This document shows, in pieces, positions 52,260-62,880 of a stretch of 64,000 nt of DNA; position 1 is the stretch's first letter, and every line of letters starts with the position of its first letter. The stretch is taken from NCBI GenBank assembly GCA_017501665.1, contig JAFVWM010000032.1, forward strand, positions 62,001 to 126,000. Direction: 5' to 3'. The translations under genes were made by a program, and so were the position numbers. The stretch comes from Alphaproteobacteria bacterium (GTDB lineage Bacteria > Pseudomonadota > Alphaproteobacteria > RF32 > CAG-239). The notes below the pieces were generated by a model. That model ran no database searches. It was not told where the DNA came from and saw nothing but the letters and a program-made list of their open reading frames with translations.

Positions 52260-54518
52260 TTACAGACGAGTACCAAAGTTCAAACGGAATACTTCGGTTT
52301 CATCAAAGTCTTCTTTAACAACAGGGAAACCGAAATCAATATCAATTTGTCCCATAGGCGACAACCATTGAAAACCGAAACCGACTGATACACGAGGCGT
52401 ATCCGAGTAATAGACTTCGTCCAAATTCAAATTATCCGGCTTACCTAACATACCGACATCCGTAAAGATGTGAGCAGAGATACCCATCTCATCTAGTCCT
52501 ATCGGGAAACCGAATTCGGCACCGGAATATACCATCCAGTTACCGCCTAATGCATCCTTGGTATATTTATCTCTGGCACCGATACCGCCGGCTTCGAAAC
52601 CGCGCATTGTGTATCCGCCCAAGAAGTAGCGATTTGAAAGTCTTACCGTTTCATCGCCATATCCTTCAATCATACCGGCATTTGCAAAAAGTTTGAATGT
52701 GTAATAATCAGCAAAGGTCTTATATAAATAGGCCTTTGAATCTACTTTTACATACTTTTCATTACCACCAAAACCGGCAACATCCGAACCTAAAGACAGG
52801 AAATAACCGTTTCTGGTAAACATTACACTATCACGTTTGTCATACACAAATGTGGTACCGACTGATGAGTTGGTGTATTTGCCGATTTCTTCTTTAATAT
52901 ATTTAGAAGCCTCACTGCCTACATCAGTAATTTCATCTTGTTTTAAGGTGTAACGTAATTGTTGCGAAAAGTCATCGGTATAATTCCAACCTGTACGTAA
53001 ACGACCGCCTGTTACCTGACTGTCATATGAACTTTCGTCTTGATAGTCTTGACGAGAGTGGAATAAATCAATGCCGGCACGTAAACGACGACCTAAAAAA
53101 TAAGGCTCGGTAAAGCTTATATCAAAATCTTGTGATTTTTGCGAAACAGCTACATCAAAACCAAGTCTTTGTCCCAAACCTCTAAAGTTGTTTTCGGTAA
53201 CACCTGTTCTGACTAAGGCTCCGTTAACGGTTGAAAATCCGATGCCGACATTAAAATAGCCGGTAGATTTTTCTTTAACTTCGACATTTAAGTCAGCCTT
53301 GTTGTTGTCCTTCGGTTCGGTAGTGATGTTAACCGTTTCAAAGTAATCCAAATTTTCGACGTTACGACGAGAATCTTTAATCTTTGATGCATTGAACGCA
53401 TCTCCTTCGTTAATACGTAATTCGCGACGAATAACCTTGTCATGAGTACGGTTATTTCCGGTAATGTTAATTCTGTCTACAAAGAAACGTGTTCCTTCTT
53501 TGATACGAAATTTAATATCGGCTTCGCCGGTAGCCGTATCTTTAATAATATCCGGTTCAACTTCGGCAAAAGCATAGCCTTTTCTGCCTAGCTCATCGGT
53601 TATTTTGGTTACTGATTTATCAATATCGTTAGAATTATATCTGTCACCTTTTTCTACTTCTAAGAAAGAGATATAATCATCAGAATTTACATCGGCAATT
53701 TCGGATATTATATCAACATTACGAATATTATATTTAGCACCTTCATCTACTACAAAAGTAACCGTAAATGATTTTTTATCAGGGCTCAGTTCAGCAACTG
53801 CCGAAACAACTTTGAAATCAGCATACCCTTTTTTCAAATAAAAACGACGCAACAATTCTTTGTCATAATTCGTTTTTTCGGCATCATAGCTTTCAGATGA
53901 AGAAAAAATTCTGTACCATCTGCTTTCTTTACTCATAAGCACTTCCTGCAATTCTTTTGACGAATAATGCTCATTACCGATAAAGTTTATCTTATCTATA
54001 ACTGCCAGAGGTCCTTCATCAATATTAAATATCAAATCAACTCTGTTTTGATCCCGACGAATAATTTCAGGATTAACAACCGTCGCATAGCGTCCGCTTC
54101 TTTTATAGACTTCCAAAATACGACGAACATCATCTTGAACTTTTGCTCTTGAGTATGTAGAACGTGGGGCTAATCTTATCTCACTTTCGAGCATTTTATC
54201 ATCGAGTTTGTCGTTTCCGTCAAATAGAACCTCGGATATGACCGGATTTTCCGAAACTTTTATGTGCATTGTATTATCGGCCATTTTAATGGCAACATCT
54301 TCAAACAAACCCGTTGAGTACAAAGTTTTTAAAGCTTTGTTTATTTCATCGTCATTGGTAATTTTAGACTTTTTAATGTCGATGTAAGACTTTACCGTTT
54401 CAGGTTCTACTCTTTCAAGTCCGTGTATTTTTATATCCTTTACCAAAACATCTCCGGCAAAAACACTTGTTGATGCCAATAAAGAAAATGCAAAAGTTCC
54501 TAAAGTTATTTTTTTCAT
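52260..54518 (-). CDS. bamA: Outer membrane protein assembly factor BamA
   Basis: 752 residues. Signal peptide MKKITLGTFAFSLLASTSVFA, five POTRA domains (about 24-410), and a C-terminal 16-strand barrel ending in RLNFGTRL. RNYRGF-like YTMRGFEAGGIGARD is the conserved barrel motif. It folds barrel proteins such as the porin and FadL homologues in this window. Confidence 0.96.
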   Translation of the reverse strand: MKKITLGTFAFSLLASTSVFAGDVLVKDIKIHGLERVEPETVKSYIDIKKSKITNDDEINKALKTLYSTGLFEDVAIKMADNTMHIKVSENPVISEVLFDGNDKLDDKMLESEIRLAPRSTYSRAKVQDDVRRILEVYKRSGRYATVVNPEIIRRDQNRVDLIFNIDEGPLAVIDKINFIGNEHYSSKELQEVLMSKESRWYRIFSSSESYDAEKTNYDKELLRRFYLKKGYADFKVVSAVAELSPDKKSFTVTFVVDEGAKYNIRNVDIISEIADVNSDDYISFLEVEKGDRYNSNDIDKSVTKITDELGRKGYAFAEVEPDIIKDTATGEADIKFRIKEGTRFFVDRINITGNNRTHDKVIRRELRINEGDAFNASKIKDSRRNVENLDYFETVNITTEPKDNNKADLNVEVKEKSTGYFNVGIGFSTVNGALVRTGVTENNFRGLGQRLGFDVAVSQKSQDFDISFTEPYFLGRRLRAGIDLFHSRQDYQDESSYDSQVTGGRLRTGWNYTDDFSQQLRYTLKQDEITDVGSEASKYIKEEIGKYTNSSVGTTFVYDKRDSVMFTRNGYFLSLGSDVAGFGGNEKYVKVDSKAYLYKTFADYYTFKLFANAGMIEGYGDETVRLSNRYFLGGYTMRGFEAGGIGARDKYTKDALGGNWMVYSGAEFGFPIGLDEMGISAHIFTDVGMLGKPDNLNLDEVYYSDTPRVSVGFGFQWLSPMGQIDIDFGFPVVKEDFDETEVFRLNFGTRL

Positions 54519-54540
54519 TTTATAAACCCCACTTTAATTT

Positions 54541-55665
54541 TTATGAGAACCAACGATTAAATAATCTTGCAAAATCGTTGTAAGTTGCGAGAACCATTAA
54601 CGCTATCAGTAAAAAGAATCCGAATTTAAAAATGTATTCTTTAGCTTGTTCGTTAATTTCGCGACGCAATATTATTTCTATCAGATAAATTACGACATGC
54701 CCGCCATCTAACATCGGTATCGGGAACAAGTTGATTAAACCTAAATTGATAGAGAGTAATGCCATAAATACCAAGAAATCTATCCACGAACTTGTCTTGG
54801 TAATATCACCGCTCATCTCGGCAATACGAACTATACCACCAAGTTCATCGGTATTTCTTTTTCCGGTAATCATCTGACCGACACCGCGTAAGGTTACTGC
54901 GGAAATATTATAACATTCAACAAAAGCTTCTTTAACCGCTTCAAAGAAGGTCATTTTTGTCGGCGAAAATTCTATTTCGGTAACGGATGTTACACCTAAC
55001 ATCGGTTTTTTAGATTGCTCTTTGTTTTCACCGACAACAACAGGTGCTAATTTTACATTGAGTTTAAGCTCTTTTTTACCACGCATCAAAACGAGTTTTA
55101 CTTCTCCTGATGTTGACATTTCTATTTCTTGGCGAAACTCGTTAAATGATTTTACTTTTCGTCCGTCAACCGATACGATTTTATCCTTTGCCTTTATACC
55201 GGCTTTGGCTGCAGGCGAATTTTCGATTACAGAACCTATAACCGGTGGAAATTCCATTTTACCAAAGGTAGTGAATATGCAAGCAAAAACCACCACCGCA
55301 AAAAGATAGTTAAATGCAGGACCACCGATAACAATGGCCAGTTTTTTGAAAGGATTTTGAAATGCAAATGCATATTTTTTATCTTCTTCAGATAATTCTG
55401 AGCTATCGTTGCCGGATGACGCAGCATCGGTATCACCCAAAAATTTGCAATACCCGCCCAAAGGAACAGCGGATACTTTCCATAACGTTCCGGAGGAATC
55501 GGTTTTACCCCACAACATTTTGCCGAAACCTATTGAAAATTCGGCAACTTTTACACCTGTGATTTTGGCAATAATATAGTGACCAAACTCGTGTACAAAA
55601 ACAAGTACACCAAGTAAAAATAAAAACGGCACGACATAATAAATTATATTAACAATAAAATCCAT
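54541..55665 (-). CDS. rseP: Site-2 protease RseP
   Basis: 374 residues. The zinc site HEFGH is in VFVHEFGHYI (about 23-32), one PDZ domain lies near 140-210, and the second metal motif is in LFPIPMLDGGH near 315. It cuts anti-sigma factors and signal peptides within the inner membrane. Many members have two PDZ domains; only one is evident here, as is common in alphaproteobacteria. Confidence 0.94.
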   Translation of the reverse strand: MDFIVNIIYYVVPFLFLLGVLVFVHEFGHYIIAKITGVKVAEFSIGFGKMLWGKTDSSGTLWKVSAVPLGGYCKFLGDTDAASSGNDSSELSEEDKKYAFAFQNPFKKLAIVIGGPAFNYLFAVVVFACIFTTFGKMEFPPVIGSVIENSPAAKAGIKAKDKIVSVDGRKVKSFNEFRQEIEMSTSGEVKLVLMRGKKELKLNVKLAPVVVGENKEQSKKPMLGVTSVTEIEFSPTKMTFFEAVKEAFVECYNISAVTLRGVGQMITGKRNTDELGGIVRIAEMSGDITKTSSWIDFLVFMALLSINLGLINLFPIPMLDGGHVVIYLIEIILRREINEQAKEYIFKFGFFLLIALMVLATYNDFARLFNRWFS

Positions 55666-55675
55666 AAAAGACTCC

Positions 55676-56494
55676 TTATTTTACAATTTTTGCTAAATTA
55701 GCGAGCATTAAATAAGCAAAAGGAGCTGCAAAAATCAATCCGTCGATACGATCAAAAATACCGCCATGTCCCGGAATTAAATTGCTTGAATCTTTAATAT
55801 CCAAACGCCTTTTGATATATGATTCTATTAAATCACCTACTTGCGCAATAGCTGCAATTATTCCGGCCATAATCAAGTAATAAGCACTAACCTGCGGGCT
55901 TACTTTGAATAATACCATTACACCATAACTTACAGCAACGGCTAACAATATTCCGCCAAGCAGACCTGACCATGTTTTGTTCGGCGAAATCTTTGGTGCA
56001 AGCTTAGGACCTTTAACGGTTGAGCCGACAAGATATCCGCCGATATCAACACCCCAAACGACAAACATAAACCACAATACGATGTACGGACCATAAGCAG
56101 AATAAATTGAGACTATTGAACCGATACCGCATGCAATGTAGGGAACGCCCAAGAGAAGAAGTTTTCGATTGTCCTCCCCCTTTGATTTGCAAAAAGCTAC
56201 GGTAAAAGCAACAACCATAACAAGTGCCGGTATAATTATCGGATTCATTAAAACGGCTACCATAGCAACAAAAAAGTAATTCATTGCATAAAATGTCGGA
56301 CGAGAGTTAGGAACCATACTTGCCCATTCCCATGACAGCAATGCCGCACCTAAAAGAGCAAGCAAATACAATGTCGGATATCCGAAAATTATACACGCTA
56401 TCACCACCGGTATCAGAACTAATGATGTTGCTACTCGTTTTAAAAACGAATTTAATTTAGATTTTGAATTATCTTTAGCTTTAGACTTTACCAT
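55676..56494 (-). CDS. cdsA: Phosphatidate cytidylyltransferase CdsA
   Basis: 272 residues. Start at 56494, preceded by AAGGGAGAG; overlaps uppS by 14 bp. Several membrane helices and the CDS signature RRLDIKDSSNLIPGHGGIFDRIDGL near the C-terminus. It makes CDP-diacylglycerol, the branch point of phospholipid synthesis. Confidence 0.94.
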   Translation of the reverse strand: MVKSKAKDNSKSKLNSFLKRVATSLVLIPVVIACIIFGYPTLYLLALLGAALLSWEWASMVPNSRPTFYAMNYFFVAMVAVLMNPIIIPALVMVVAFTVAFCKSKGEDNRKLLLLGVPYIACGIGSIVSIYSAYGPYIVLWFMFVVWGVDIGGYLVGSTVKGPKLAPKISPNKTWSGLLGGILLAVAVSYGVMVLFKVSPQVSAYYLIMAGIIAAIAQVGDLIESYIKRRLDIKDSSNLIPGHGGIFDRIDGLIFAAPFAYLMLANLAKIVK

Positions 56495-57182
56495 AACGTC
56501 TCTCCCTTGAATTGAAATCATTGATGATTTCTTTTAGTTCGGCCACCGTAAAATCGGGCCACAATGTTTTTGTGAAAAATAATTCGCTGTATGCCAATTG
56601 CCACAGCAAATAGTTGCTGATGCGTTGTTCACCGCTTGTGCGAATTACCAAATCAGGATCGGGAATATTGCGAGTATATAACATTGAAGAAAAAAGATTT
56701 TCATCAATATCTTCAACCAGAATATCACCCTTTGCAACTGATGATGAAACTTTCTTTACCGCAGACAATATTTCGGCACGCGACCCATAACTTAATGCTA
56801 CGATAAAAGTAAACTTGTCATTTCCCGATGTCTTGTTTTCGATGTTTTCCATTTGAGCAACGATATCATCATCAAGCATATTTCGCTCTCCGATAAATAA
56901 AATTCTGCCACCTTGTTTATTGATTTCATCAAATTCACTCTTCAGGTAATGACGCAAGAGATCCATAAGATAATCAACTTCGCTCTTATCTCTTTTCCAG
57001 TTTTCGGTAGAAAAGGCATAGACGGTCATATATTTTATTCCCATCTCCGATGCTCCTTTGACAATTTCTTGCAAAGTTTCGGCACCTTTTTTATGACCGG
57101 CCGAACGCGGAAGATTGCGCTTTTTTGCCCACCTTCCGTTACCGTCCATAATAATGGCAATATGTTCTAATTCGTTACTCAC
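56481..57182 (-). CDS. uppS: Undecaprenyl diphosphate synthase UppS
   Basis: 233 residues. The catalytic Asp is in HIAIIMDGNGRWAKKR, and IPDPDLVIRTSGEQRISNYLLWQ holds the second substrate-binding motif. It makes the lipid carrier for peptidoglycan and O-antigen units such as those of the 6-21 kb locus. Confidence 0.96.
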   Translation of the reverse strand: MSNELEHIAIIMDGNGRWAKKRNLPRSAGHKKGAETLQEIVKGASEMGIKYMTVYAFSTENWKRDKSEVDYLMDLLRHYLKSEFDEINKQGGRILFIGERNMLDDDIVAQMENIENKTSGNDKFTFIVALSYGSRAEILSAVKKVSSSVAKGDILVEDIDENLFSSMLYTRNIPDPDLVIRTSGEQRISNYLLWQLAYSELFFTKTLWPDFTVAELKEIINDFNSRERRYGKV

Positions 57183-57199
57183 TTAAACCGTACCATATC

Positions 57200-57763
57200 T
57201 TATACTTGAAGAATATCTTTTTCCTTTTGAGCCAACATTTCATCAACTTTTTTGGTTGCTTCGTCGGTCAATTTTTGGATTTCCGTTTCATATCTTTTCT
57301 CGTCATCTTCGGAAATTGCATTGTCTTTTTTTAACTTTTTAACTTCATCTAAAGCATCGCGACGAATATTACGAACCGCAACTTTTGCATTTTCGGAATA
57401 TTTACCGGCAACCTTCGATAACTCACGACGACGTTCTTCCGAAAGCGGAGGAATCGGGATACGAATTAGTTGACCGTCAGATGAAGGATTTAGTCCTAAA
57501 TCAGATTCCATAATTGCTTTTTCAACAGACTTTGCCAAACCTCTATCCCAAACACTTACCGATAATGTGCGAGCATCAGGAACCGAAATCGTGCCTACCT
57601 GCGCTAAGGGGGTCATCGAACCATAGGCTTCGACCATAATACCATCAAGCAAGCTGATGTGAGCGCGACCGGCACGTAAAGAACCAAATTCGCCTTTTAA
57701 GGACTCCAGTGTTTTATCCATACGGGTTTTAGTATTGTTTTTTATCTCTGAAAAATCAGTCAT
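57200..57763 (-). CDS. frr: Ribosome recycling factor
   Basis: 187 residues, standard size. SLKGEFGSLRAGRAHISLLDGI and IRIPIPPLSEERRRELSK are signature blocks. It releases ribosomes from mRNA after termination, with EF-G. Confidence 0.97.
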   Translation of the reverse strand: MTDFSEIKNNTKTRMDKTLESLKGEFGSLRAGRAHISLLDGIMVEAYGSMTPLAQVGTISVPDARTLSVSVWDRGLAKSVEKAIMESDLGLNPSSDGQLIRIPIPPLSEERRRELSKVAGKYSENAKVAVRNIRRDALDEVKKLKKDNAISEDDEKRYETEIQKLTDEATKKVDEMLAQKEKDILQV

Positions 57764-57774
57764 TTTTTACCTCG

Positions 57775-58488
57775 TTAATTTTTGATAATTGTATACACGC
57801 CTTTTCCCCGCACGATATTTTCCAAGGAATCTTTTTCATGCTGAGAAAAGACAATAATCGGTATGTTATTTTCTTTTGCCAAAGCAACGGCTGTCATATC
57901 CATAACCTTGAGTTGTTTCTGAATAACATCGTCATAACTTATTTCTTCATAACGAACAGCATCGGCGTTTGTTTTAGGGTCTGCCGAATACACTCCGTCA
58001 ACCTGTGTTGATTTTAAAACCGCGTCGCATTGCATTTCAGATGCACGCAAAACAGCTCCTGTGTCTGTAGTAAAATAAGGATTTCCGGTACCGCCGGCAA
58101 AAATAACCACACGTTTCTTTTCCAAATGACGCATAGCTTTTCGATACATATAATTTTCACACACCTGAGGAACACTTAAACCGGAAGATACGCGAGCGGA
58201 AACGCCATTTTCCTCCAACGCGTTTTGCAAACAAAGCGCATTCATCAAAGTTGCCAACATGCCAACCTGATCAGCAACGGTTCGGTTCATTCCTTTGGCT
58301 GCACCTTTTGCTCCGCGAAAGATATTCCCGCCACCGACAACGATACAAATTTCGACACCGGAATCGACGATGTTTTTTATTTGTATTGCTAAAGATTGTA
58401 ACACCTTAGGAGATATTCCGAACTTTTCATCGCCCATTAAACCTTCGCCCGAAAGTTTAAGCAATACCCTTTTGTATTTTATTTTCAT
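57775..58488 (-). CDS. pyrH: Uridylate kinase PyrH
   Basis: 237 residues. KRVLLKLSGEGLMGDEKFGI at the start, VVGGGNIFRGAKGA and GTGNPYFTTDTGAVLRA are the amino-acid-kinase fold motifs. It phosphorylates UMP. It is the first gene of the pyrH-frr-uppS-cdsA-rseP-bamA-lpxD-fabZ series. Confidence 0.97.
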   Translation of the reverse strand: MKIKYKRVLLKLSGEGLMGDEKFGISPKVLQSLAIQIKNIVDSGVEICIVVGGGNIFRGAKGAAKGMNRTVADQVGMLATLMNALCLQNALEENGVSARVSSGLSVPQVCENYMYRKAMRHLEKKRVVIFAGGTGNPYFTTDTGAVLRASEMQCDAVLKSTQVDGVYSADPKTNADAVRYEEISYDDVIQKQLKVMDMTAVALAKENNIPIIVFSQHEKDSLENIVRGKGVYTIIKN

Positions 58489-58660
58489 TATAAACTCTTA
58501 TGCATAAGTTATCATGATGACTTATATTAACGAATAGAATCGCTTTGTCATCAAATTTTTTCATTTGCTTAACAACCTATTGCAAAAAGGTTGCCAAAAA
58601 GTGAATCATGAGTTAGTAATTAGCAAATAGTTTGAAAAATCTTATTTTTGGAGAGAAAAA

Positions 58661-59305
58661 ATGTCTGATAGTATGTTGTTTACCTTATGGGGAATCGGAG
58701 GATACATTTTAGGATCAATTCCTTTCGGCTTAGTTTTATGTTATTTGGCCGGTTATGGTGACATCAGAAAAATCGGTTCAGGTAATATCGGTGCGACCAA
58801 TGTTTTAAGAACGGGAAATAAATGGTTAGCCTTGCTTACAGTTATTTTAGATGCATCAAAAGCAGGTCTTATTGCTTGGTTGGCAATAAAATTTGTTGCC
58901 CAAACTCCGTTTGTTATAAAATCCATTTCAACCGACTTAAATATTGCCGTCGGATTATTTGCCGGATCGATGGCTATTATCGGACACAACTTTCCTATAT
59001 GGTTAAAATTCAGGGGTGGTAAAGGCGTGGCTTCGGCGTTCGGTTTTTTACTTGCAACCAAACCTTTGATTGCTTTGAGTGTTTTCGGAATTTGGCTTAT
59101 AACGGCATTTATTACACGTTATTCGTCTTTATCAGCCATTATTGCTGCTTTTTCGCTACCGATAATTACATATTTTTATGCCGAGCAAATATATGTTGTT
59201 TGTTATTCGGCTTTGGTTATTTTGGTATTAATAAGGCATCATGCAAATTTTGTGAGATTGTTCAAAGGACAAGAAAGCAAAATTTCTTTTAAGAAAAAGG
59301 CTTAG
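58661..59305 (+). CDS. plsY: Glycerol-3-phosphate acyltransferase PlsY
   Basis: 214 residues, multi-pass membrane protein. GSIPFGLVLCYLAG, IRKIGSGNIGATNVLRTGNK and WLKFRGGKGVASAFG are the three PlsY motifs. It transfers acyl chains from acyl phosphate to glycerol 3-phosphate, the first step of phospholipid synthesis. GGAG precedes the start; dprA follows after 4 bp. Confidence 0.95.
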   Translation: MSDSMLFTLWGIGGYILGSIPFGLVLCYLAGYGDIRKIGSGNIGATNVLRTGNKWLALLTVILDASKAGLIAWLAIKFVAQTPFVIKSISTDLNIAVGLFAGSMAIIGHNFPIWLKFRGGKGVASAFGFLLATKPLIALSVFGIWLITAFITRYSSLSAIIAAFSLPIITYFYAEQIYVVCYSALVILVLIRHHANFVRLFKGQESKISFKKKA

Positions 59306-59309
59306 GTAA

Positions 59310-60425
59310 GTGGCAGAAAAAGAAGAAATTATATCGGTACTCCGACTTATAAATACCGACAGAATCGGACCGGTAAAATTTTATCAGTTAATCGAAGATT
59401 TCGGTTCACCCGATAAGGCTGTGACATATTTGGAAAAAAATGCAAAGCAAAAACCTTGGAGCATTGAAAATGCCAAAGCCGAAATAGAAAAGGCAAACAA
59501 ACTCGGTATTAACATATTAATATACAGCGACAAAGAATATCCGCAAGCATTGCAAGGAGATAAAAACTCACCTCCTGTTTTGTATGTAAAAGGAGATATA
59601 AGCACCTTAAATTACGAAAAAGCGATTGCCATTGTCGGCGGAAGATCTGCTTCGATTACGGGAAGAAAAACCGCATCTAAAATTGCAATGGATTTGACGG
59701 AAGAAGGTGTTTGCGTCATTTCCGGTATGGCCAGAGGAATCGACACATCGGCGCATAAAGGTGCAATGTACGGACTTAACAAAAAAGGAAAAACAATTGC
59801 TGTTTTGGGCACGGGAATCGACATTGTTTATCCGCCCGAAAACAAAGAAGTATACGAACAAATTGCAAAACAAGGATGTGTTATATCCGAGTTTTTAATC
59901 GGTACCAAAGCCAACACATCAAACTTTCCGCGTCGAAACAGAACTGTTGCCGCTTTAAGCGGAGGAGTGTTAGTAGTTGAAGCCTCAAATAATTCCGGCT
60001 CATTGATTACCGCTCAATATGGTATAGATATGAAAAAAGTAATTTTTGCTGTTCCGGGAACACCCGGCGAATCGCGAACGCAAGGTTCAAACTCGCTTAT
60101 AAAAAACGGTGCAATCTTGGTTGAAAGTGCTTCTGACATATTACCTTTTTTAAAAGGTAATAAAAAAGCAGAACAATCAAATTTAGAACAATACGTTCAA
60201 AAAAATCTTGTTTTTGAAAATAATGATGATAATTATATCGAGCATAAAAACACCCCCGAAACTTTGAGGGATTATTTGACTGTTGACGGGGTACATATTG
60301 ATGAGCTTATACGTCTTACCGGCAAAACTGCCTCGGAGATTGCGATGGATATTATCGAGCTTGAATTAAGCGGTGTAGCCGAAAGACGTGCAGGAAACAA
60401 AATAGCATTAACGGGTGATAAATAA
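59310..60425 (+). CDS. dprA: DNA processing protein DprA
   Basis: 371 residues with a GTG start. An N-terminal helical domain precedes the Rossmann-like core with VGGRSASITGR, ISGMARGIDTSAHKGA, LGTGIDIVYP, and SGSLITAQYGID; a DprA winged helix ends the protein (about 310-365). It loads RecA onto imported single-stranded DNA. With comEC it suggests natural transformation. Confidence 0.94.
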   Translation: MAEKEEIISVLRLINTDRIGPVKFYQLIEDFGSPDKAVTYLEKNAKQKPWSIENAKAEIEKANKLGINILIYSDKEYPQALQGDKNSPPVLYVKGDISTLNYEKAIAIVGGRSASITGRKTASKIAMDLTEEGVCVISGMARGIDTSAHKGAMYGLNKKGKTIAVLGTGIDIVYPPENKEVYEQIAKQGCVISEFLIGTKANTSNFPRRNRTVAALSGGVLVVEASNNSGSLITAQYGIDMKKVIFAVPGTPGESRTQGSNSLIKNGAILVESASDILPFLKGNKKAEQSNLEQYVQKNLVFENNDDNYIEHKNTPETLRDYLTVDGVHIDELIRLTGKTASEIAMDIIELELSGVAERRAGNKIALTGDK

Positions 60426-60426
60426 A

Positions 60427-62880
60427 ATGAAATTAGTTATTGTGGAATCTCCGGCAAAAGCCAAAACAATCAACAAATATTTAGGAAAAGATTATCAGGT
60501 TTTAGCCTCGTTCGGTCATATCAGAGATTTGCCGAGCAAAGACGGATCGGTTGATCCAGATAATGATTTTGCAATGACTTGGGAATTAAGTACGGGTGGA
60601 AAAAAACGCCTTGCCGATATTATAAAAGCCTTAAAAGGCGCTGATACGTTAGTCCTCGCATCCGACCCTGATAGAGAGGGAGAAGCAATTGCATGGCACT
60701 TATTGGAAGAACTAAAACAAAAAAAAGCTCTAAAAGATAAAAAAATCGAACGTGTGGTATTTCACGAAATTACCAAATCGGCGGTGACTGAAGCTATTGC
60801 CAATCCGCGTCAAATTGACGATAATTTGGTATCGGCATATATGGGACGTCGCGCGTTAGACTATTTGGTGGGCTTTACCTTGTCGCCGGTATTGTGGCGC
60901 AAACTTCCGGGTTCGCGTTCAGCCGGTCGTGTACAATCAGTTGCTCTTCGTTTGATTTGCGAAAGAGAAAATGAAATTGAAAAATTTAAGGCTGAAGAAT
61001 ATTGGACAATTGATGCCGAACTTTTAACTGCCAAGAAAGCCTTAATCAAATCGCGTTTGATTGAATTAGACGGCAAAAAGTTGGAAAAATTTGACTTAAA
61101 CAGCGAAGAAAAAGCCTTAGAGGCCAAAGCAAAAATTGAGGCACAAAATTTTGCCATATATAATATTGAGCGCAAAAAAGCCAATCGTTACCCTGCTCCG
61201 CCGTTTACAACTTCGACCTTACAACAAGAAGCCGCTCGTAAATTGAGATTTTCAGCAAAAAAGACAATGCAAATTGCTCAAAAGCTTTATGAAGATGGTC
61301 TTATTACCTATATGCGTACTGACGCGGTTAACCTTTCGGCTGATGCTATCAAATCTTGTCGTGAAGCTATTTTGAAATATTTTGGTGAGTCTTACTTACC
61401 TAAAGAGGCAAAAGAATATAAAACCAAGTCAAAAAATGCTCAAGAAGCTCACGAAGCTATTCGTCCGTCAGATGTGATGAATACTCCGAAAAAAATGGAA
61501 GTAAAACTTACAACTGATGAACACAAGCTTTATGAACTTATTTGGAAACGTACTGTTGCTTGTCAAATGAATCCGGCTATTTTGGACAAAGTAGTAATTG
61601 ATTCAAAATCAGAAGATATGCAAATTTTGCTTCGTGCCAACGGTCAGGTTATCGAATTTGACGGTTTCTTAAAATTGTATCAAGAATCAAAAGATGACTC
61701 TGATGATGATGACGAAAACAGAATTTTGCCAAACGTCGAGCAAGGCGAAAAAGTCGATAAAGGCGAAATTACTGCCGAGCAACATTTTACTGTTCCGCCT
61801 CCGAGATTTACCGAAGCAAGTTTGGTAAAAAAACTCGAGGAGTTGGGTATCGGACGTCCGTCAACTTATGCTACCATTATCGCCGTATTGCAAGAACGCA
61901 AATATGTTCGAGTTGAAAAGTTGCGTTTTATACCGGAAGACAGAGGACGTATCGTTACGGTATTTTTGGAAAACTATTTCAAAAAATATGTTGAATATGA
62001 TTTTACCGCGCAAATGGAAGAATTTTTGGATGATGTTTCTTCGGGGAATATGGAATGGAAAAAATTGTTAGAAGGTTTCTGGGTTAAATTTGCACGCAAC
62101 GTTGAAGCGGTTAAACCTTTACAAGTATCCGAAGTTATTGAAAAAATTGACGAGATGTTGGCGCATCACCTTTTCCCTGTAAAAGAAGATGGAGCCGATC
62201 CGAGAGCTTGTCCCGATTGTGCAAACGGTCGTTTGAGCATAAAATTGGGCAAGTTCGGAGCATTTATCGGCTGTTCAAACTATCCTGAATGCAAATATAC
62301 CAAACCTCTGGTTGATACATCTGACGAAGAAAGTGCCGACGCGCAAAAAATTAAAGAAACTGCCGACAAAGTTTTGGGCGAAATGAACGGTATGAGCATT
62401 TATTTGAAAAAAGGACCTTACGGTTTTTATGTTCAAATGGGTGAAGATCAAACGGCCACAACCGAAAAGCCCAAGCGTGCATCTTTGCCCAACGGTATTA
62501 CTCCTGATGATATTACCATTGAGCAAGCAATCCGTTTGTTGAGTTTGCCGGTTGATTTGGGGGAAGGTGTGGAAGTAAATTCGGGCAAATTCGGACCGTA
62601 TATCAAATGTGGCGGAAAATCGGTTTCATTGCGAGGAAACGATACAATCTTTAATATCAATTTGGAACGTGCTAAAGAACTTTTGGCCGGTGCCAAAGAA
62701 AAACCGACAGGCAAGTCTTTGGGAATCCATCCCAAAAACAAACAAGATATTGTTTTGATGATGGGCAGGTATGGTCCTTATTTAAAATGCGGTAAAAATA
62801 ACTATGCTTTGCCGAAAGAAGTTTCCGGTCACGAACCGAGCTTAGATGAAGCAATTAAGATTATTGATGCGAAAAAATAG
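60427..62880 (+). CDS. topA: DNA topoisomerase I
   Basis: 817 residues. Start at 60427 (KLVIVESPAKAKTINKYLG). The Toprim Asp-rich motif SDPDREGEAIAWHL and the catalytic Tyr in GLITYMRTDAVNLS are intact. One four-Cys zinc ribbon (CPDC...CSNYPEC) is followed by lysine-rich repeats (KFGPYIKCG and similar). It relaxes negative supercoils. The start overlaps the dprA stop region by about one codon distance. Confidence 0.97.
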   Translation: MKLVIVESPAKAKTINKYLGKDYQVLASFGHIRDLPSKDGSVDPDNDFAMTWELSTGGKKRLADIIKALKGADTLVLASDPDREGEAIAWHLLEELKQKKALKDKKIERVVFHEITKSAVTEAIANPRQIDDNLVSAYMGRRALDYLVGFTLSPVLWRKLPGSRSAGRVQSVALRLICERENEIEKFKAEEYWTIDAELLTAKKALIKSRLIELDGKKLEKFDLNSEEKALEAKAKIEAQNFAIYNIERKKANRYPAPPFTTSTLQQEAARKLRFSAKKTMQIAQKLYEDGLITYMRTDAVNLSADAIKSCREAILKYFGESYLPKEAKEYKTKSKNAQEAHEAIRPSDVMNTPKKMEVKLTTDEHKLYELIWKRTVACQMNPAILDKVVIDSKSEDMQILLRANGQVIEFDGFLKLYQESKDDSDDDDENRILPNVEQGEKVDKGEITAEQHFTVPPPRFTEASLVKKLEELGIGRPSTYATIIAVLQERKYVRVEKLRFIPEDRGRIVTVFLENYFKKYVEYDFTAQMEEFLDDVSSGNMEWKKLLEGFWVKFARNVEAVKPLQVSEVIEKIDEMLAHHLFPVKEDGADPRACPDCANGRLSIKLGKFGAFIGCSNYPECKYTKPLVDTSDEESADAQKIKETADKVLGEMNGMSIYLKKGPYGFYVQMGEDQTATTEKPKRASLPNGITPDDITIEQAIRLLSLPVDLGEGVEVNSGKFGPYIKCGGKSVSLRGNDTIFNINLERAKELLAGAKEKPTGKSLGIHPKNKQDIVLMMGRYGPYLKCGKNNYALPKEVSGHEPSLDEAIKIIDAKK